64,000 bases of DNA from Ctenosaura bakeri (taxonomy: Eukaryota > Chordata > Lepidosauria > Squamata > Iguanidae), in contig CAOLHI010001844.1 of the NCBI GenBank assembly GCA_948474755.1, positions 248,001 to 312,000 of the forward strand, written 5' to 3'. Each line of letters begins with the position of its first letter. Positions within the stretch are counted from its first letter, which is position 1. The notes beneath the pieces were generated by a model, which saw only the letters and a program-made list of their open reading frames with translations, made no database searches and was not told where the DNA came from. Positions 1 to 11,065 of this stretch are shown piece after piece. Position numbers and translations under genes: made by a program.

Positions 1-2253
1 AGATTTTAATATGAACTATTTCCAGTTTGGGACAATGAAGTGAATGGTTGCTCAGCAAACCTGTGTTCCATTGGCATAGAGCTTTATGCAAGGAAACATG
101 CAATTCTTTTTTTTAAAAAGGATTTTAGGTTCTTCCCCTTTAAAGCAGGAACCCAGAACCCCTTGCTTTTTTTTTTTGCTTTAAAACTTAGCCAAAACAA
201 AACCAAATCACCCAATTTATTTATATACTTTCTTAATTTTATTAGCTAGGGTAAAACCAGCTTGACAGACAGAACCTTGTTAATTGCACATCCATGCCCA
301 CTGTTACCTTGTTATTCAGAATCTCTGCCATGGCAGATATACAGCCAGGTCAGAATAATGATGCATCTAATCCACTGTCCTCCTCCTTTCTGCGACAGTG
401 GCTAATGCTGGCTATTTCAGACAAATCCTACAACCCCCGCAATTCATCTAATTATGTATTACTACACAATAAGGATTCCCCCCCCCACTGCCTCAGCTGG
501 CAATCAGCTTATGCCCTGAAGCATCAGGATTGAAGGGGAGGAGGGAAAGATAAGATAAAATAAGTTACATTCCTCCCCTTCCCCCCTTCCACACACAGTC
601 ACACTGCTTTTAACTATTGCTTTGGATTTGTTTTTTGTTAATTATTGTTACTACTGCAAACTATTTATTTATAACCAGTGAAAATGGCCCACACTAACAT
701 TATATGCTCAGAATGAGTGGCGGCAGAACAGGTATCTGTGTGTTTCTTTGCTCCTCTGTTCACCGGAATATCAAATGGCTACTAAAAAGCAATGCAAGGT
801 ATGACTTCACAACTTCTATTAATTTGAAAGGTTTCTATGGGAGCACTTCCCAGAGGCTTATGCCCAAAAGACAAGATGATAATTAACAGATGCCAAAGTG
901 GAAAGCAGTGGCTGTTTTGTCCATTACTACTACGGGTTTAAATTTTCTATGGCAGTTCTGCATGAGTAACCTAGTGTTACCCACTTGTGACTATTACATA
1001 TTCACAATCTCTACATAACCCCTAATTTAGGGGCTACATAGGGATTGTTAAAATCACCCAGTCGCTACTTACTGGGCTGCAGCCACTGCAATTGACAAGG
1101 GTCTGTTCCCCTGTCATGGGGAAGCAGCTGATTGAAGTTCCCCATTCTCTTCCTGTAAATATTCTCCAGCAAAAGAGGGGATTGCAACAGGGACCCTGCT
1201 TCTGACTGTCACACTGGAGATTGCTCACAGGAAAGGTTAGAGACATTAGTCAGTTGCTTCCCAAGTAGTAGGGGAACAGACTCCCATTGCTCACAGTGTC
1301 TGCTTCCCAGTAAGTGGGGACTGGGGAGATGAGGCTGGGATTCACAGCATAGCACCATAACCTCAGTGCTTATACATATGTATAACCAAAAGCAAGATTC
1401 TGACTATCATTGTAATGATTAAACTTATGGCTTTTTGCTCCATGACAGCTGGGTATTATTGGTCCTCATGCCTATATACATTATGGCCAGTATCAGAAGC
1501 AATATGCCTTATGATAGCAATTGCTGGATGGACCTTTGGTCTGACTTTTGGTCTTTGGGTGTTCTTAGGTTCCCAAGCATCATGTCTGCTGAGTCCTGAG
1601 TGTTCACATTTGGTAGCCGAAATGTTTATTCTTCCTTTCTGCCAAGAACAGAGTAATGGATATGGAATAAAACAGACAAGAGTTGCTACGCACCCAATGT
1701 GTGTGTTGTCATTGGCATTTTAAAATGTCTTTGTCACCAAAAGTGGTCCTTCATCCTCTACTCTGGCCAGTATTTTGATGTTGGGCATAACAATTCTCCA
1801 AGTATGAGATGCTGTATATGGCCAGTTTCTCTTGCTTTTGATTTTCTTCTTTTTATTTTCAAAACCAGGCTGTTAGACTGTGAGGCTGCTTGACAGAGCT
1901 TACAAAAATTGTCTTTCCTAGCCATTAGTGAGCTCTTTTGTGATGATACTCTCCATTTATTACATATGAGAGAGTTTTTGTTTTCCAGGCTGCAACATGA
2001 TGCCTGTAGCCGTGGCCTAGAGGAAGGAGACTTCATTGATATATGGACACAAAGAATGAGTGACAAATTGCTATGACAAGCCAGCATTGATACAGACTTT
2101 TGAATGATGTTGGAGGTGGTAGTGGTGAAGAGAGTCATTGCCTTCTTTCTTTAATGTAGAGAAGGCCTCAGTGCTTTAGGCAGATCTTTTTCAGATAGAT
2201 AAAGGCAAGTTGAGGGACACAAGCTTAAAAATCTCTCCACCCTGACTCTTTCT
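1..2253. other. unassigned sequence, no gene recognised
   Basis: AT-rich sequence with homopolymer runs and only short, unconvincing open frames. The longest, about 126 codons on the minus strand near 1758-2138, has no recognisable domain. A stretch near 1058-1330 contains related short motifs around ACTGGG on both strands and may be a decayed inverted-repeat element, but I cannot define its ends. Confidence 0.5.
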
Positions 2254-2331
2254 TGAGAGAGAGAGAGAGAGAGAGATACAGATATATATGAGTGTGTGTG
2301 TGTGTGTGTGTGTGTCTGCCTGCCTGCCTGC
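2254..2331. repeat. compound microsatellite (GA)n, (GT)n, (CTGC)n
   Basis: Direct reading shows a GA run, a short spacer, a GT run of about 12 units and then CTGC tetranucleotides. The open frames crossing it on the minus strand (TH and SL repeats) are translations of simple sequence. Confidence 0.95.
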
Positions 2332-3229
2332 ATACACATAACATATACATAAATATTTGGATGTGGAAGAGCAATATTTGCAACATATGCTACATTCCAA
2401 GTTAACACTCCCTTTCTCACAGACTGGTTGGCTTTTAATAAAATACAATAGGACTATAATGGAAAGAACAGCACCTAAGAGGACAGGTTATGTCACATTA
2501 TACATAATGATCCATGCTTCAAAATGCAGCATACTTATTTGTTCTTCCCAGATAAGGGGGAAAAAAGTGCATGTGTCTATATAAAAGTGCACTCACCAAA
2601 GTGAGGGCACACCATGTGCCATCTTCCATTTCAGGCAAGCTATACCATAGTTGAGATCTTCATTTTTTTTAAAAAAAGTAAGATAAATCAGCGTGGAGTA
2701 ATCTGAAGGTATAGGAGGTAGGAATAATGGGCAAAATTGCTAGACTGTTAATTGTAAAATTGTCAGGAGAACTAAAATGAATACTGTACTCATCACTGCA
2801 TGGTTAGATGTTCCTTGGAAGAGCAACATAGACTGCTGATGCAGGATTTTGCATGCACTTTTAGATTGCACTGAAATGTTCTACAGAGATGCTGGCAATG
2901 ACATACACAGTCAGTCATCTACATTTGCGGGTTTGACCTTTGTGAATTTGATTATTCACAGATTATTTGCGGCTGCCTCTTCTTCTCACATATGTGAGAG
3001 AGTGGGGGGCAGAGAGGAAAGAAGAGAGACATGTGAGTTCCCTTACTCCCTCAGTCTCTTGTTCACTAGGGCAGGTGATTGGGGACAAGGGGATGGGATG
3101 GAGGCAGTGGAGGAGGGAAGGTGCACACGTGCATTCCCACACACTCAGAGAGATAGGCACTGACAAGAGAATTGGACCAGGGGAGCAGGAGGGGAAGTGG
3201 GGGAAATGCAGCACAGAATAGGTAAAGCA
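2332..3229. other. unassigned sequence, purine-rich in its second half
   Basis: No gene is recognised. From about 2990 to 3215 the plus strand is rich in G and A, which opens spurious frames on both strands. Confidence 0.5.
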
Positions 3230-3568
3230 GTAGTACCAGGATACCTGGCTACACTAGATGAATTCAAGTCAGATGAATTACATCCAAGGTATTAAAAGAA
3301 CTGGCAGAAGTAATTTCAGAACCATTCACAATAATCTTTGAGAACTCCTGGAGAACAGGAGAAGTCCCAGTAGACTGGAGGAGAGCAATTGTTGTCCCAA
3401 TCTTCAAAAAGGGAAAAAAGAGGACCTAAATAATTATTACCCAGTCAGCCTGACACTGATACTCAGAAAGATTCTAGAGCAGATCATTAAACAGTCAGTT
3501 TGTAATTAGAAAGCAATGGCATGGTCACTAAAAGTCAACATTGGTTTCTCAAAAACAAGTCATGCTAT

Positions 3569-6040
3569 GCTTCCTCTCAAATGGCGGACGCGAGTGGCAG
3601 CTCGGAGTGAAGCTCCGTAATGGAGCAGCCCCGGGCTGCCTCCCGCTGGAATCCAGCCGCCTCTTTTGTCACCTGGAGGTGGCTAAAGACCCCCCCCGGT
3701 ACAGGGGGTCCGGAAGCGGTCCGAAGGGGACCCCATAACTGGTGTGCAGCTCTGCTCTGTCCGGATGGGAGAGCAGCAGGCATCAGGGGGTCAAAGGACC
3801 TTGACAACAGATCCAGAGGGACGCTGCAGGAGCGGCACAAGCACCGCCGAACGAGTTTTTTAAAAGAAGCAACAATGAAATTACCAAAGAAAGAAAACTT
3901 TAACCTGTCTCATTCCCTGCTTCCGTGAAAACCACAGCGATTATGGCTTGCTACGGGGTGCAGGAGCGATGGGGGAAGGACCCAGAGAAGTAAAGCTAGC
4001 AGCGTGAGTTTTGGCTTTATGGCTGTAAGAATTCAGAGTTTCTTAAAGGGGCAGCTGACATTGAGGGAAAGAGACTGGGAAGACATGGAGGAATGAGCTG
4101 TTTGTTCCTTTAAATTTCTGGACTTTAAATTTTTCTGACTTTTAAATATCTTAAATTGGCGTAATAAGACTGTTTACAAAATTGGCCATTTTTAACAATT
4201 ATTATAATTCAGATAATGGAAGAAAGAGTTTGGACTGGGCAATGCAAATAAATAATGATGCGAGTTTTGAGCTTCAGGACCAGGACTGATAAATTTTGAA
4301 ATTATGAAGACATGAGAGCACCCTCCTGCTTCTTCTTTTTTGATCCTTGATTGTTGTGAATATAAGAGTGAGTCGGTAATAAGACTTAGAATCGGAGGCT
4401 ACAAAGTGTATATCCCCCTGGAATAAGTGACTTTGCATATGGGAAAGCTGCTACAAATGGAAAAGAACAGGATGAACTGCGGTCCCACTCATGATGGCGA
4501 GGCATCTTGGAACTCTAAAGCGACAATAACAGACGTTGAAATATATTAAACATTTGAGATGAGTTCTGGGATGTGCTAGAAGTGTGTGGGGAAGTAAAGC
4601 AAAGTAGTTAACTTGGTTAAAAAAAAGGGGGGGCTTTATAGTATGGAAACGTGTACTAGTTCAATGAGATATTTTAACAAGGAACAGTTGAAAGAGAGTG
4701 GGGAGTCTATGTTGGGCATTTGTAATCCTACCCCGGATGGCAGGGAGGTTCAGAACTTAAAAATGACAATAAGAGTTCAGAAATAGATCTGTGAAGAGTT
4801 CTGGGCTATAGTCTTGCCGATGGGGTAGGGAAAGAGGGAAGCAGTAGAGAAAACAATTGGGTTTTTTTTGTCTGTTGTTTGTGAGTTGTGCATGGACTCC
4901 CTGGATATTATGGCTACGGATCAGCGACACAAGGTCAACGTTATGAAACAGACTCTCTCCCTATTTGGCTGTCCGGAAGTAAAGCGGCGATGAGACGACA
5001 GGGAAAAAAAAAAACTGCAAGTGAACTCTGGGTAGCTGGGTTGGGAAAGGAGGGAAAAGGAAAGGAAAGGAATGATTTTTGGTGGTAGATGACATATACA
5101 GATGAATGTAAACTACTTAAGCAGCAAGTAAGGTTAAAGGGGGTTATAGAATGGATATGTGTATTTGTTTAATAAGATATCTGAATGGTATGAAAGATGT
5201 TGGGGAGTCAGCTTTGGGTGTAACCCCATGTATGGGGGTGGGATGGCTCAGAGCTTTCAAGAGACAATAAGAGTACATAGAAATATCTTGAGAACATTTT
5301 GAGGAGAGTTCTGGGCTAAAGTCTCATCTCTGGACAAGGGGCGGAGGTTTGTGGTCTGGGTTCGGATACCCTGGGAAGCTATGGATGTAGAGGGCGTGAA
5401 TGGGAAGTGGGAGGGAACTCGTTTGCAGCTTTGCTTTCCCCCCATTCCTGGGGGTGAACCGGCCTATACTCGCAAGCGACGATAAGTGACAAGGGAATAA
5501 TGAATATGAGTTGGGCCGGGGAATCCCATAGGGGAGGGGGAAAGAAGAGGAGTTAAGATGTGAGGTACTGATTGAAATGAAAGAACAGATATTTTAAATA
5601 GTTCAATAGAATATATAAAAACCCATATTAATAAATTAGAATATGTTAAAGATAGGAAAAGTGAGCAAGAGGCAATAGTAAAACAGCTCAGAATGTTGGT
5701 AATATAGTATTACATTCTAAAGGTAAACAGGGAGGAAGAAGGAAGGTCAGAATCACGTATTAACTGGGAATCTATCAGTGGACAGGACATATTAAGGAGT
5801 GTTGAATGTCAATTAAAAAACATGTATACATCAGGGAAAAGCGTGTGAGAAGCTAGCTCTAGCAGGGGGAATAGCAATGTAATGTGGTTCGGGAATGAGA
5901 TCGTGTGGGCTTTGGAGGGCGGGGACTGAGACAGGATGGAAGAACATAAGATAAGATTTCATGATAAGATTTGATATAAAAATTGTTTGTTTTATATTTG
6001 AAAACTAATAAAAATTATTATAAAAAAAAACAAAAAAAAA
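3569..6040 (+). mobile_element. L1-like retrotransposon inserted in CR1, without intact ORFs
   Basis: The insert is flanked by perfect direct repeats ACAAGTCATGCTAT (3555-3568 and 6041-6054) and ends in an A-rich tail after AATAAAAATTATTATAAA, the signature of L1-type target-primed insertion. It starts with a CpG-containing GC-rich segment (ATGGCGGACGCGAG) like an L1 5' UTR. The internal 4.6-5.5 kb part holds diverged tandem units. A short segment near 5610-5690 translates as a lysine/glutamate/glutamine-rich helix that could be the ORF1 coiled coil. There is no RT or endonuclease, so at about 2.5 kb it must be internally deleted or non-autonomous. L1 assignment is by structure and tail, not by domain. 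Confidence 0.7.
4620..5520 (+). repeat. diverged tandem units of about 0.5 kb inside the L1-like element
   Basis: Segments beginning near 4635 and 5142 align through several landmarks: TTATAG.ATGGA, AAT.AGATAT, GGGGAGTC, a run near ACCCC.TG, GACAATAAGAG and GAGTTCTGGGCTA. A third partial copy of the last landmarks is near 4500. The spacing is about 500 bp. Tandem 5' UTR monomers are common in L1 promoters, so a promoter array is the simplest reading. Confidence 0.6.
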
Positions 6041-6054
6041 ACAAGTCATGCTAT

Positions 6055-6410
6055 ACTAATCTTTTTATGATAGAGTTACAAGCTTGATATATGAAAGGAA
6101 TACTGTGGATGTAGCATATCTTGATTTTAGTAAGGTCTTTGACAAAGTTCTCCATGACATCTTTGCAAAGAAACTAGTAACATGCAGGCTGGACAGGGCT
6201 ACCGTTAGGTGGATTGGCTGACTGACCGAACTCAAAGGGTGATCACCAATGGCTGCTTTTCATCCCAGAGAACAGTGACTAGTGGAGTGCCACAGGGTTC
6301 TTTCCTGGGCCCGGTGCTATTCAACATCTTCATCAATGACTTAAGATGAAGGAATAGAGGGCATGTTGATCAAATTTGCAGATGACACCAAACTGGGAGG
6401 GCTTACTAAT
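6055..6410 (+). pseudogene. CR1 ORF2 reverse-transcriptase fragment
   Basis: This stretch encodes, with frame breaks, the core of a CR1 reverse transcriptase: an AYLDFSKAFD-like segment near 6115-6145, a GVPQGS-like turn and [15 protein letters not shown] segment near 6290-6340, then [11 protein letters not shown] at about 6369-6400. FADD holds two of the three catalytic aspartates. The frame is interrupted after IND by an extra base and a stop. It belongs to the CR1 at 3230-7813 and is non-functional. Confidence 0.85.
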
Positions 6411-6415
6411 ACACC

Positions 6416-7031
6416 TGTCAAGGTCAGAGACCTGGGTGGCAAGCCAGCCCAGAGAAGGGAGTGCGAGAGCCAGCAAAGTCCAGCCAGGAGGAGACAAGCA
6501 AGCACTTTACACAAGGGAGTTCATTTACCAGAGCATCAAGCAAAAGCCATAGTCAGAGTTCCAAAAGCTAAGGATCAAGAGATCAATTCAAAGTAGCAGG
6601 AACTGAGTGCTGGGAGCAAGGAACAGGCAAGAGGAGGGCTTGGAAGAAGTTTGCCACAAGGAAAGGAAAGCTTCTAGGCAGAAAGTTATATAGCCCAAGA
6701 CACAGGTGTGGCTAGTCACTGTTTCTTGAACTTAATCAAGGAAACCTCCCTTTGCTCAGCTCTCTTGAGTCTCCACCTTGTTTGTGGGCTGATTGGCACA
6801 GGCTCCAAACCATCTTCAGAATCAGATCCCTGTTGTCCTAAAGGAGCAGGTAGAGGAACGTCCAAGCCTGCTTCGTCCCTGGCAGCAGGGGGAGCTCTTG
6901 AGCTGCAGGACTCATCTCCAGCCAGAGCCATAGGGACCGACAGCTGCTGCTCGTCATCTCCACCCTGAGCAACAGGGACCAACAGCTGCTGCTTGTCATC
7001 TGCGGCTCTGACAGGGGCTTCAGTTATCACA
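6416..7031 (-). mobile_element. solo LTR, probably Gypsy-type, inserted in CR1
   Basis: The 616-bp insert begins TGTCAA and ends TCACA, and is bounded by the 5-bp direct repeat ACACC (6411-6415 and 7032-7036). The CR1 sequence resumes directly on the other side. TG...CA ends and 5-bp duplications define an LTR retrotransposon, and the absence of coding sequence makes it a solo LTR. Orientation is minus, because the only good TATA box reads on that strand. The U3 half contains an open frame on the same strand rich in acidic and then basic residues, described as a finding. Gypsy rather than ERV is an inference from style and duplication length. Confidence 0.8.
6687..6693 (-). promoter_or_regulatory. 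TATA box of the solo LTR
   Basis: On the minus strand the sequence reads GGGCTATATAACTTTC, a strong TATA box placed near the middle of the LTR as expected for the U3/R boundary. Transcription would start about 25-30 bp further along the minus strand. Confidence 0.6.
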
Positions 7032-7036
7032 ACACC

Positions 7037-7655
7037 AGAGGAGAGGATCAAAATTCAAAAGACCTTGACAGATTGGAGAGCTGGGCCAAAGCTAACAAAA
7101 TGAATTTCAACAGGGAGAAATGTAAGGTCCTACACTTAGGCAGAAAAAAAAATGGAATGCACACAGTACATGTGAAAGGGATCTAGGAGTTTTGGTGGAC
7201 CACAAGCTGAACATGAGTTAGCAGTGCAATGCAGCAGCCAAGTAAGCCAATGCAATTCTTGGTTGCATCCATAGGAGTATGGAGTCTAGGTCAAGAAAAG
7301 TAATAGTATCACTCTATTCTGCTTTGGTTAGACCTCAATTCAAGGGGGATATTGACAAGCTGGAGCATGTCCAGAGGACGGTGACCAAATGATGAAGGGT
7401 GAAGATGGTGAAGAAGCCATGTCCTATGATGAGTGGCTTAGGGAGCTGGGTATGTTTAGTCCACAGAAGAAAAGGTTAAGAGGGGACATGATAGCCATGT
7501 TTAAATATTTGAAGGAATCTCATGTTGAGAAGGGAGCAGACTTGTTTTCTGCTGCTCCAGAGACTAGGACAAGGAGCAATGGATTCAAATTACATGAAAA
7601 GAGATTCCACCTAAACTTCAGGAAGAACTTCCTGATGGTTAGAGCTGTTAGGTAG
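7037..7655 (+). pseudogene. CR1 ORF2 C-terminal fragment
   Basis: The reading frame after the LTR gives a DRLESWAKAN-type helix and a NREKCKVLHLG-type segment, then from about 7389 a frame with [19 protein letters not shown] and FRKNFLMVRAVR. These are the conserved C-terminal motifs of CR1 ORF2, also seen in the minus-strand copy near 58900. The frame ends at a TAG at 7653 soon after the VRAVR motif, and the 3' UTR and CR1 tail follow. Confidence 0.8.
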
Positions 7656-7813
7656 TGGAATATACTGCCTTGGAGTGTGGTGGAGTCTCCTTTGTAGGTT
7701 TTTAAGCAGAGGCTGGATGGCAATCTGTCAGGAGTGCTTTGATGTGTGTTCCTGCAAGGCATGGGGTTGGACTGGATGACCCTGTGGTCTCTTCCAACTT
7801 TATGATTCTATGA

Positions 7814-8884
7814 GGTGGAGGGAAGTTGTGCATGTGCATTTCCTTGCTCGCTCACTCAGATGAATAGGGTGAAAAGATAATCATGTTTTTTCTGCTATTG
7901 CGAGGGTCTTGTTCCCCTGACTCTCATGAAAGTAGAAGGTCCCCTGTAGTTCTTAAAACTTCAGAATTGGTTGGTTTGCTCCACATATTTCTTATCAGAA
8001 TTATTTTTGTATCCTAAAGCTAGAATGGGAAATATATGGCACTCTAGAAGTTGTTGGACTACAACTCCCATGAAGTGTCTCTGTTAGATAGTCTGGCTAA
8101 TACTCATGGAAGTTAAGACTCCCACAACTTGTGGAAGGCCACATGTCCCCTACCTCAATTTGAGATAAATGTATTGCAAGGCCTCAGTGAACCATTCCAC
8201 ATTTCATATCTCAGTGGGCCATACCATGGCAAGGATTGGCTACAGTTACGTAACCTGGCTTCTTTTGTGAAACAGAAGGGATGCTTTTCAGTTCCGTTCA
8301 AGATTATTACATACATTTTGATTGCACAAATTGTTCAGCTTGCTTTGCATTTGTTGGCCAAATTATATATGGAAGTCTTCATTTTTCAAAAAGTGTATAG
8401 ATTTCCCAATCATATAGCTGATCAGTGTGTTCCTGCACCCATTTGTGCATATGTGCCTGTTTCCAGATGACTGGATGGAATCAATTCCAATTGGAATGGC
8501 CAGATGTTATCAGGGCAACCTATCTGTTTATTGATTACAATGATTTGTACACTGTCTTTAGGATATAAGTCCTTCCAATGAGGCTTATAATTATGCCAAT
8601 AATCATTCCTAAAATCAGGGGGAACAGTTTTTTAAAAATAAAAAAATAGCAATATGCTGTCTGGATGCTTCCCACAGGGGCGGGGTGGTTACAGACAGTC
8701 CCATGGTAATATAGGGGAGTGTGTTTGCGGCAGGCTTGGAAGTAATTTTGGTTAGCCACCTGGTTTGCTATTTCTTCTAGATGCCACCCTCAGAGAAGCT
8801 GTTGCTAATGTTCTTGTATGGAGAGGGCAGTCTAGCTTATGGGAGGGCAACTGCACGGAACTCAGGGATTAATTTCTCTCCAGA
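7814..8884. other. unassigned sequence with one fossil repeat
   Basis: No gene is recognised. At about 8036-8075 there is a fragment, GTTGTTGGACTACAACTCCC, that recurs in diverged form near 10290, 12690, 14600 and 43705 and is probably an old DNA-transposon family. Confidence 0.5.
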
Positions 8885-9175
8885 CCCTCCATGGACCACT
8901 CCTCCCCCCATGAATACCAAAATACACCCATTTTTCTTCACAGTCCCTCTCCAAAATGGCAACTGGAAGTGATGTCATATCACTTGCTGGCCCCATTTTG
9001 AGAAGGACTATAATGAAATGTAGGTATCAGTTGGCTAGGTTTAGATGAGGATGCTTCTGTACACTTTTGCAAATTTGGGGTGATTTTGGGGGTGATTTTC
9101 AGTTGGCTACAGGAGCTGTAAAACTGGGATCCAGGGGCCACATATGACCACAGATTGCACAGATTGCACTTTCCC
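8885..9175. repeat. fossil interspersed repeat, unnamed family D
   Basis: A segment around CCAAAATGGCAACTGGAAGTGATGTCA followed by GGGGTGATTTT resembles, in diverged form, stretches near 27600-27690 and 28560-28740 of this window (ACCAAAATG..., AAAATGGCAGGTGGAAGTGAC). No coding capacity is seen. Confidence 0.4.
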
Positions 9176-10284
9176 ACCCATTGTCTAGCTTGTGCAAGAA
9201 TCTATCCAAGAATATAGCACCATGCTGGCTGGGGAATTCTGGAATCTGTTGTCCAAAAAAATATATAAAAAAATACATGTTTCCAAGTTCTGGAATACAG
9301 TAAGCCCACTATTAATTATAGGTCCATTTTACAAAACCCCATTTTATTGGGTAAATGTTCTATCCTCATCTATAATCTCTATACTACCTCTAAAAATCCG
9401 CTAAGTGGCTTTTGTATGTTTCAGAGCATAACCTGGTCTTCTGTATAAGTATACACTTCTCCATTTCCTGTGCTGTTACAGGCAGTTTCATGCTGGGTAC
9501 TAAAGAAAGAATGTGTGTGGATGAGGGGTCTCTCACCTTTGGATTTGGGTATGTGTAGCTGCTTAGCTGCTTAGCTGCTTAGCACTACTACAGTTTTTGA
9601 CCTTCTGGAAAACTCTCAGTCATCCAGCTAAATGATGCTGCCTTGAGTTTTCTCTAATGAAAATAAGGAGACATTGGAAGTCTGTTGCCCAGTTATTTGC
9701 ACTGGTAAAATCTTTGTTCTGGAAAAAGTTCCCCTCTTAAGAATAATGACATTAGAGTACTTAAAAATATCATATGTGGAAAAGTTAATTATTTAGTCTT
9801 CCTGCTTCTCTTCCCCAACCCCCCAAGTTCAATAGGGTTTACTCCCTGAAGCACAAGGTTTTGTCTCATTTAAATAACCTCACTAGTTGTTGTATTCCAG
9901 ACAGATGTATTGATGAAACTCTAATTCATGCCCTCTTGTTTGAATATACTGGGCATTCTTTTTGTACATTCTCTGAGTGCACAGGGAGTCATGGTGCGTA
10001 TGTGAGGACAAATATATTGATGTAAGCCCTCCTTTTCACACCAAGTCTTTCCTGGAAAACAAAACATGAAGAACATCTAGAAAGAACAGAAGCATACAAA
10101 ACAGCTAGGAATACCATGTGGGAGGAAAACAGACTTTCAGACTTAGCAAGACAGATTGGTTGAGTCCTTGTTCATTTACGATGGACACTTTCCTTAAGCC
10201 AAGTTCTTTTGAGCTAGTTCCATGACGGTATAGCTTAGAAGTGAATAGTTTGTTTCTTCCAGAGATTGGAAAAGATATGCTTTT
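9176..10284. other. unassigned sequence
   Basis: No gene is recognised. There is a short tandem AGCTGCTT repeat at about 9558-9582. Open frames are short and lack domains. Confidence 0.5.
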
Positions 10285-10385
10285 GAATGACAACTCCCAG
10301 AATCTCCCAGTTAGTTATGGCTAAAGGGCATACTTCTTGAGGGATTATGCAAGCTGTAATCAAAAAAGTAACTTCCTCCACCTCT
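10285..10385. repeat. fossil repeat with the motif CAACTCCCAGAATCTCCCAG
   Basis: It shares the ACTCCCAGAAT...AGTAACTT arrangement with segments at 12690-12770, 14560-14640 and 43705-43785. Probably remnants of one old non-autonomous DNA transposon; the class is not determined. Confidence 0.45.
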
Positions 10386-10409
10386 GTTTACTTTCTTCTT
10401 CACATATAT

Positions 10410-10873
10410 GGCCATTTCCACACGCGGTTTTTAAAACGGGGCAGAGCGTCCTCCAGGGGGTAGGTCTGCACCTGGGAGTGGATTGGGTTGGACCAACTTA
10501 ACGTAGATCTGCACCCCAGCCCACTCCAGAATGACCCCAAGTGGTCTTCCAGCGTGCTTTTGAAAGACAGCTAAAACAGGTCTTTCAAAAGCACGGAGCA
10601 CGCCACTGTGAGCCTGCTCCCTTATGCAGATTTGCAGGCTCGCATTAGTGCAAACCTGCAATCTGCCGGGGGTGGGCTTTAGGCTGGCGAGCTTCAGCGG
10701 TTGCTTGAGACCCTTGACCAACTGGAAGCTGCCATTTTTGTCCCCGGAGCAGTGCGGAGCAGCAGCCATGCACTGTTCCGGACAAGCGTGGACCGAACTG
10801 GGGAACCCAAAAGTCCAGTGAGTAGCGATTCCCCCACCCCGTGCAGATTCCCCCACCCCGTGCAGAAATGACC
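10410..10873 (+). mobile_element. MITE family B, copy 1
   Basis: The element starts GGCCATTTCCACAC and ends TGCAGAAATGACC, so the termini are imperfect inverted repeats, and it is flanked by TATAT on both sides (10405-10409 and 10874-10878). The interior has inverted segments (for example TTTTGAAAGACAG.TAAAACAGGTCTTTCAAAA near 10557-10592). The same sequence recurs in reverse orientation at 29450-29902 and 41513-42042. The 141-codon minus frame and the 65-codon plus frame here are by-products of GC content. The last 20 bp before the end are duplicated in tandem (CCCCCACCCCGTGCAGA). Confidence 0.75.
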
Positions 10874-10901
10874 TATATTTCAGATCCTGTCAAGACTTCT
10901 A

Positions 10902-11065
10902 GACCATTTCCACATTATACTGTTATAGTGCTATTATTCCACTTTCAACAACATATGGAATCCTGGGGTTTGCATAAAGGCCCCTCCCTAAACTGCAAAC
11001 TCCAGGATTCCATAGGATGTTGAAAGTGGCATAATAGCACTATAATAGTGTAGTGTGGAAAGGCC
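10902..11065 (+). mobile_element. MITE family A, copy 1
   Basis: A palindromic element: ACCATTTCCACA...ATAGTGCTATTATTCCACTTTC on the left mirrors GAAAGTGGCATAATAGCAC...GTGTGGAAAGGCC on the right, with a GGGGTTTGCA/TGCAAACTCC stem and a short loop. Four other complete and two half copies occur in this window. No coding capacity. The flanks TCTAG/CCTAG may be a 5-bp duplication. Confidence 0.85.

Larger units (their letters stand above)
3230..7813 (+). mobile_element. CR1 LINE, 5'-truncated, interrupted by two insertions
   Basis: Three collinear blocks (about 3230-3568, 6055-6415 and 7037-7813) are the second half of a CR1 retrotransposon. Translated pieces show the CR1 reverse transcriptase order: a KKG-type palm segment in the first block, then the GVPQGS-like/GPVLFNIF segment and FADD (codons at 6375-6386), then the C-terminal region. 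The element ends at about 7800-7813 with the CR1-type end GATTCTATGA. All frames are broken by stops and shifts, so it is dead. A related copy lies on the other strand at 58739-63076. The left edge is approximate. Confidence 0.88.

Noticed and set aside
1758..2138. Minus-strand frame of 126 codons
   Set aside because: No domain, no start context and no splice or promoter signals. The length is within chance for AT-moderate DNA.
10431..10856. Minus-strand frame of 141 codons
   Set aside because: It lies wholly within the family B MITE, and the related copies at 29450 and 41513 do not keep the frame.
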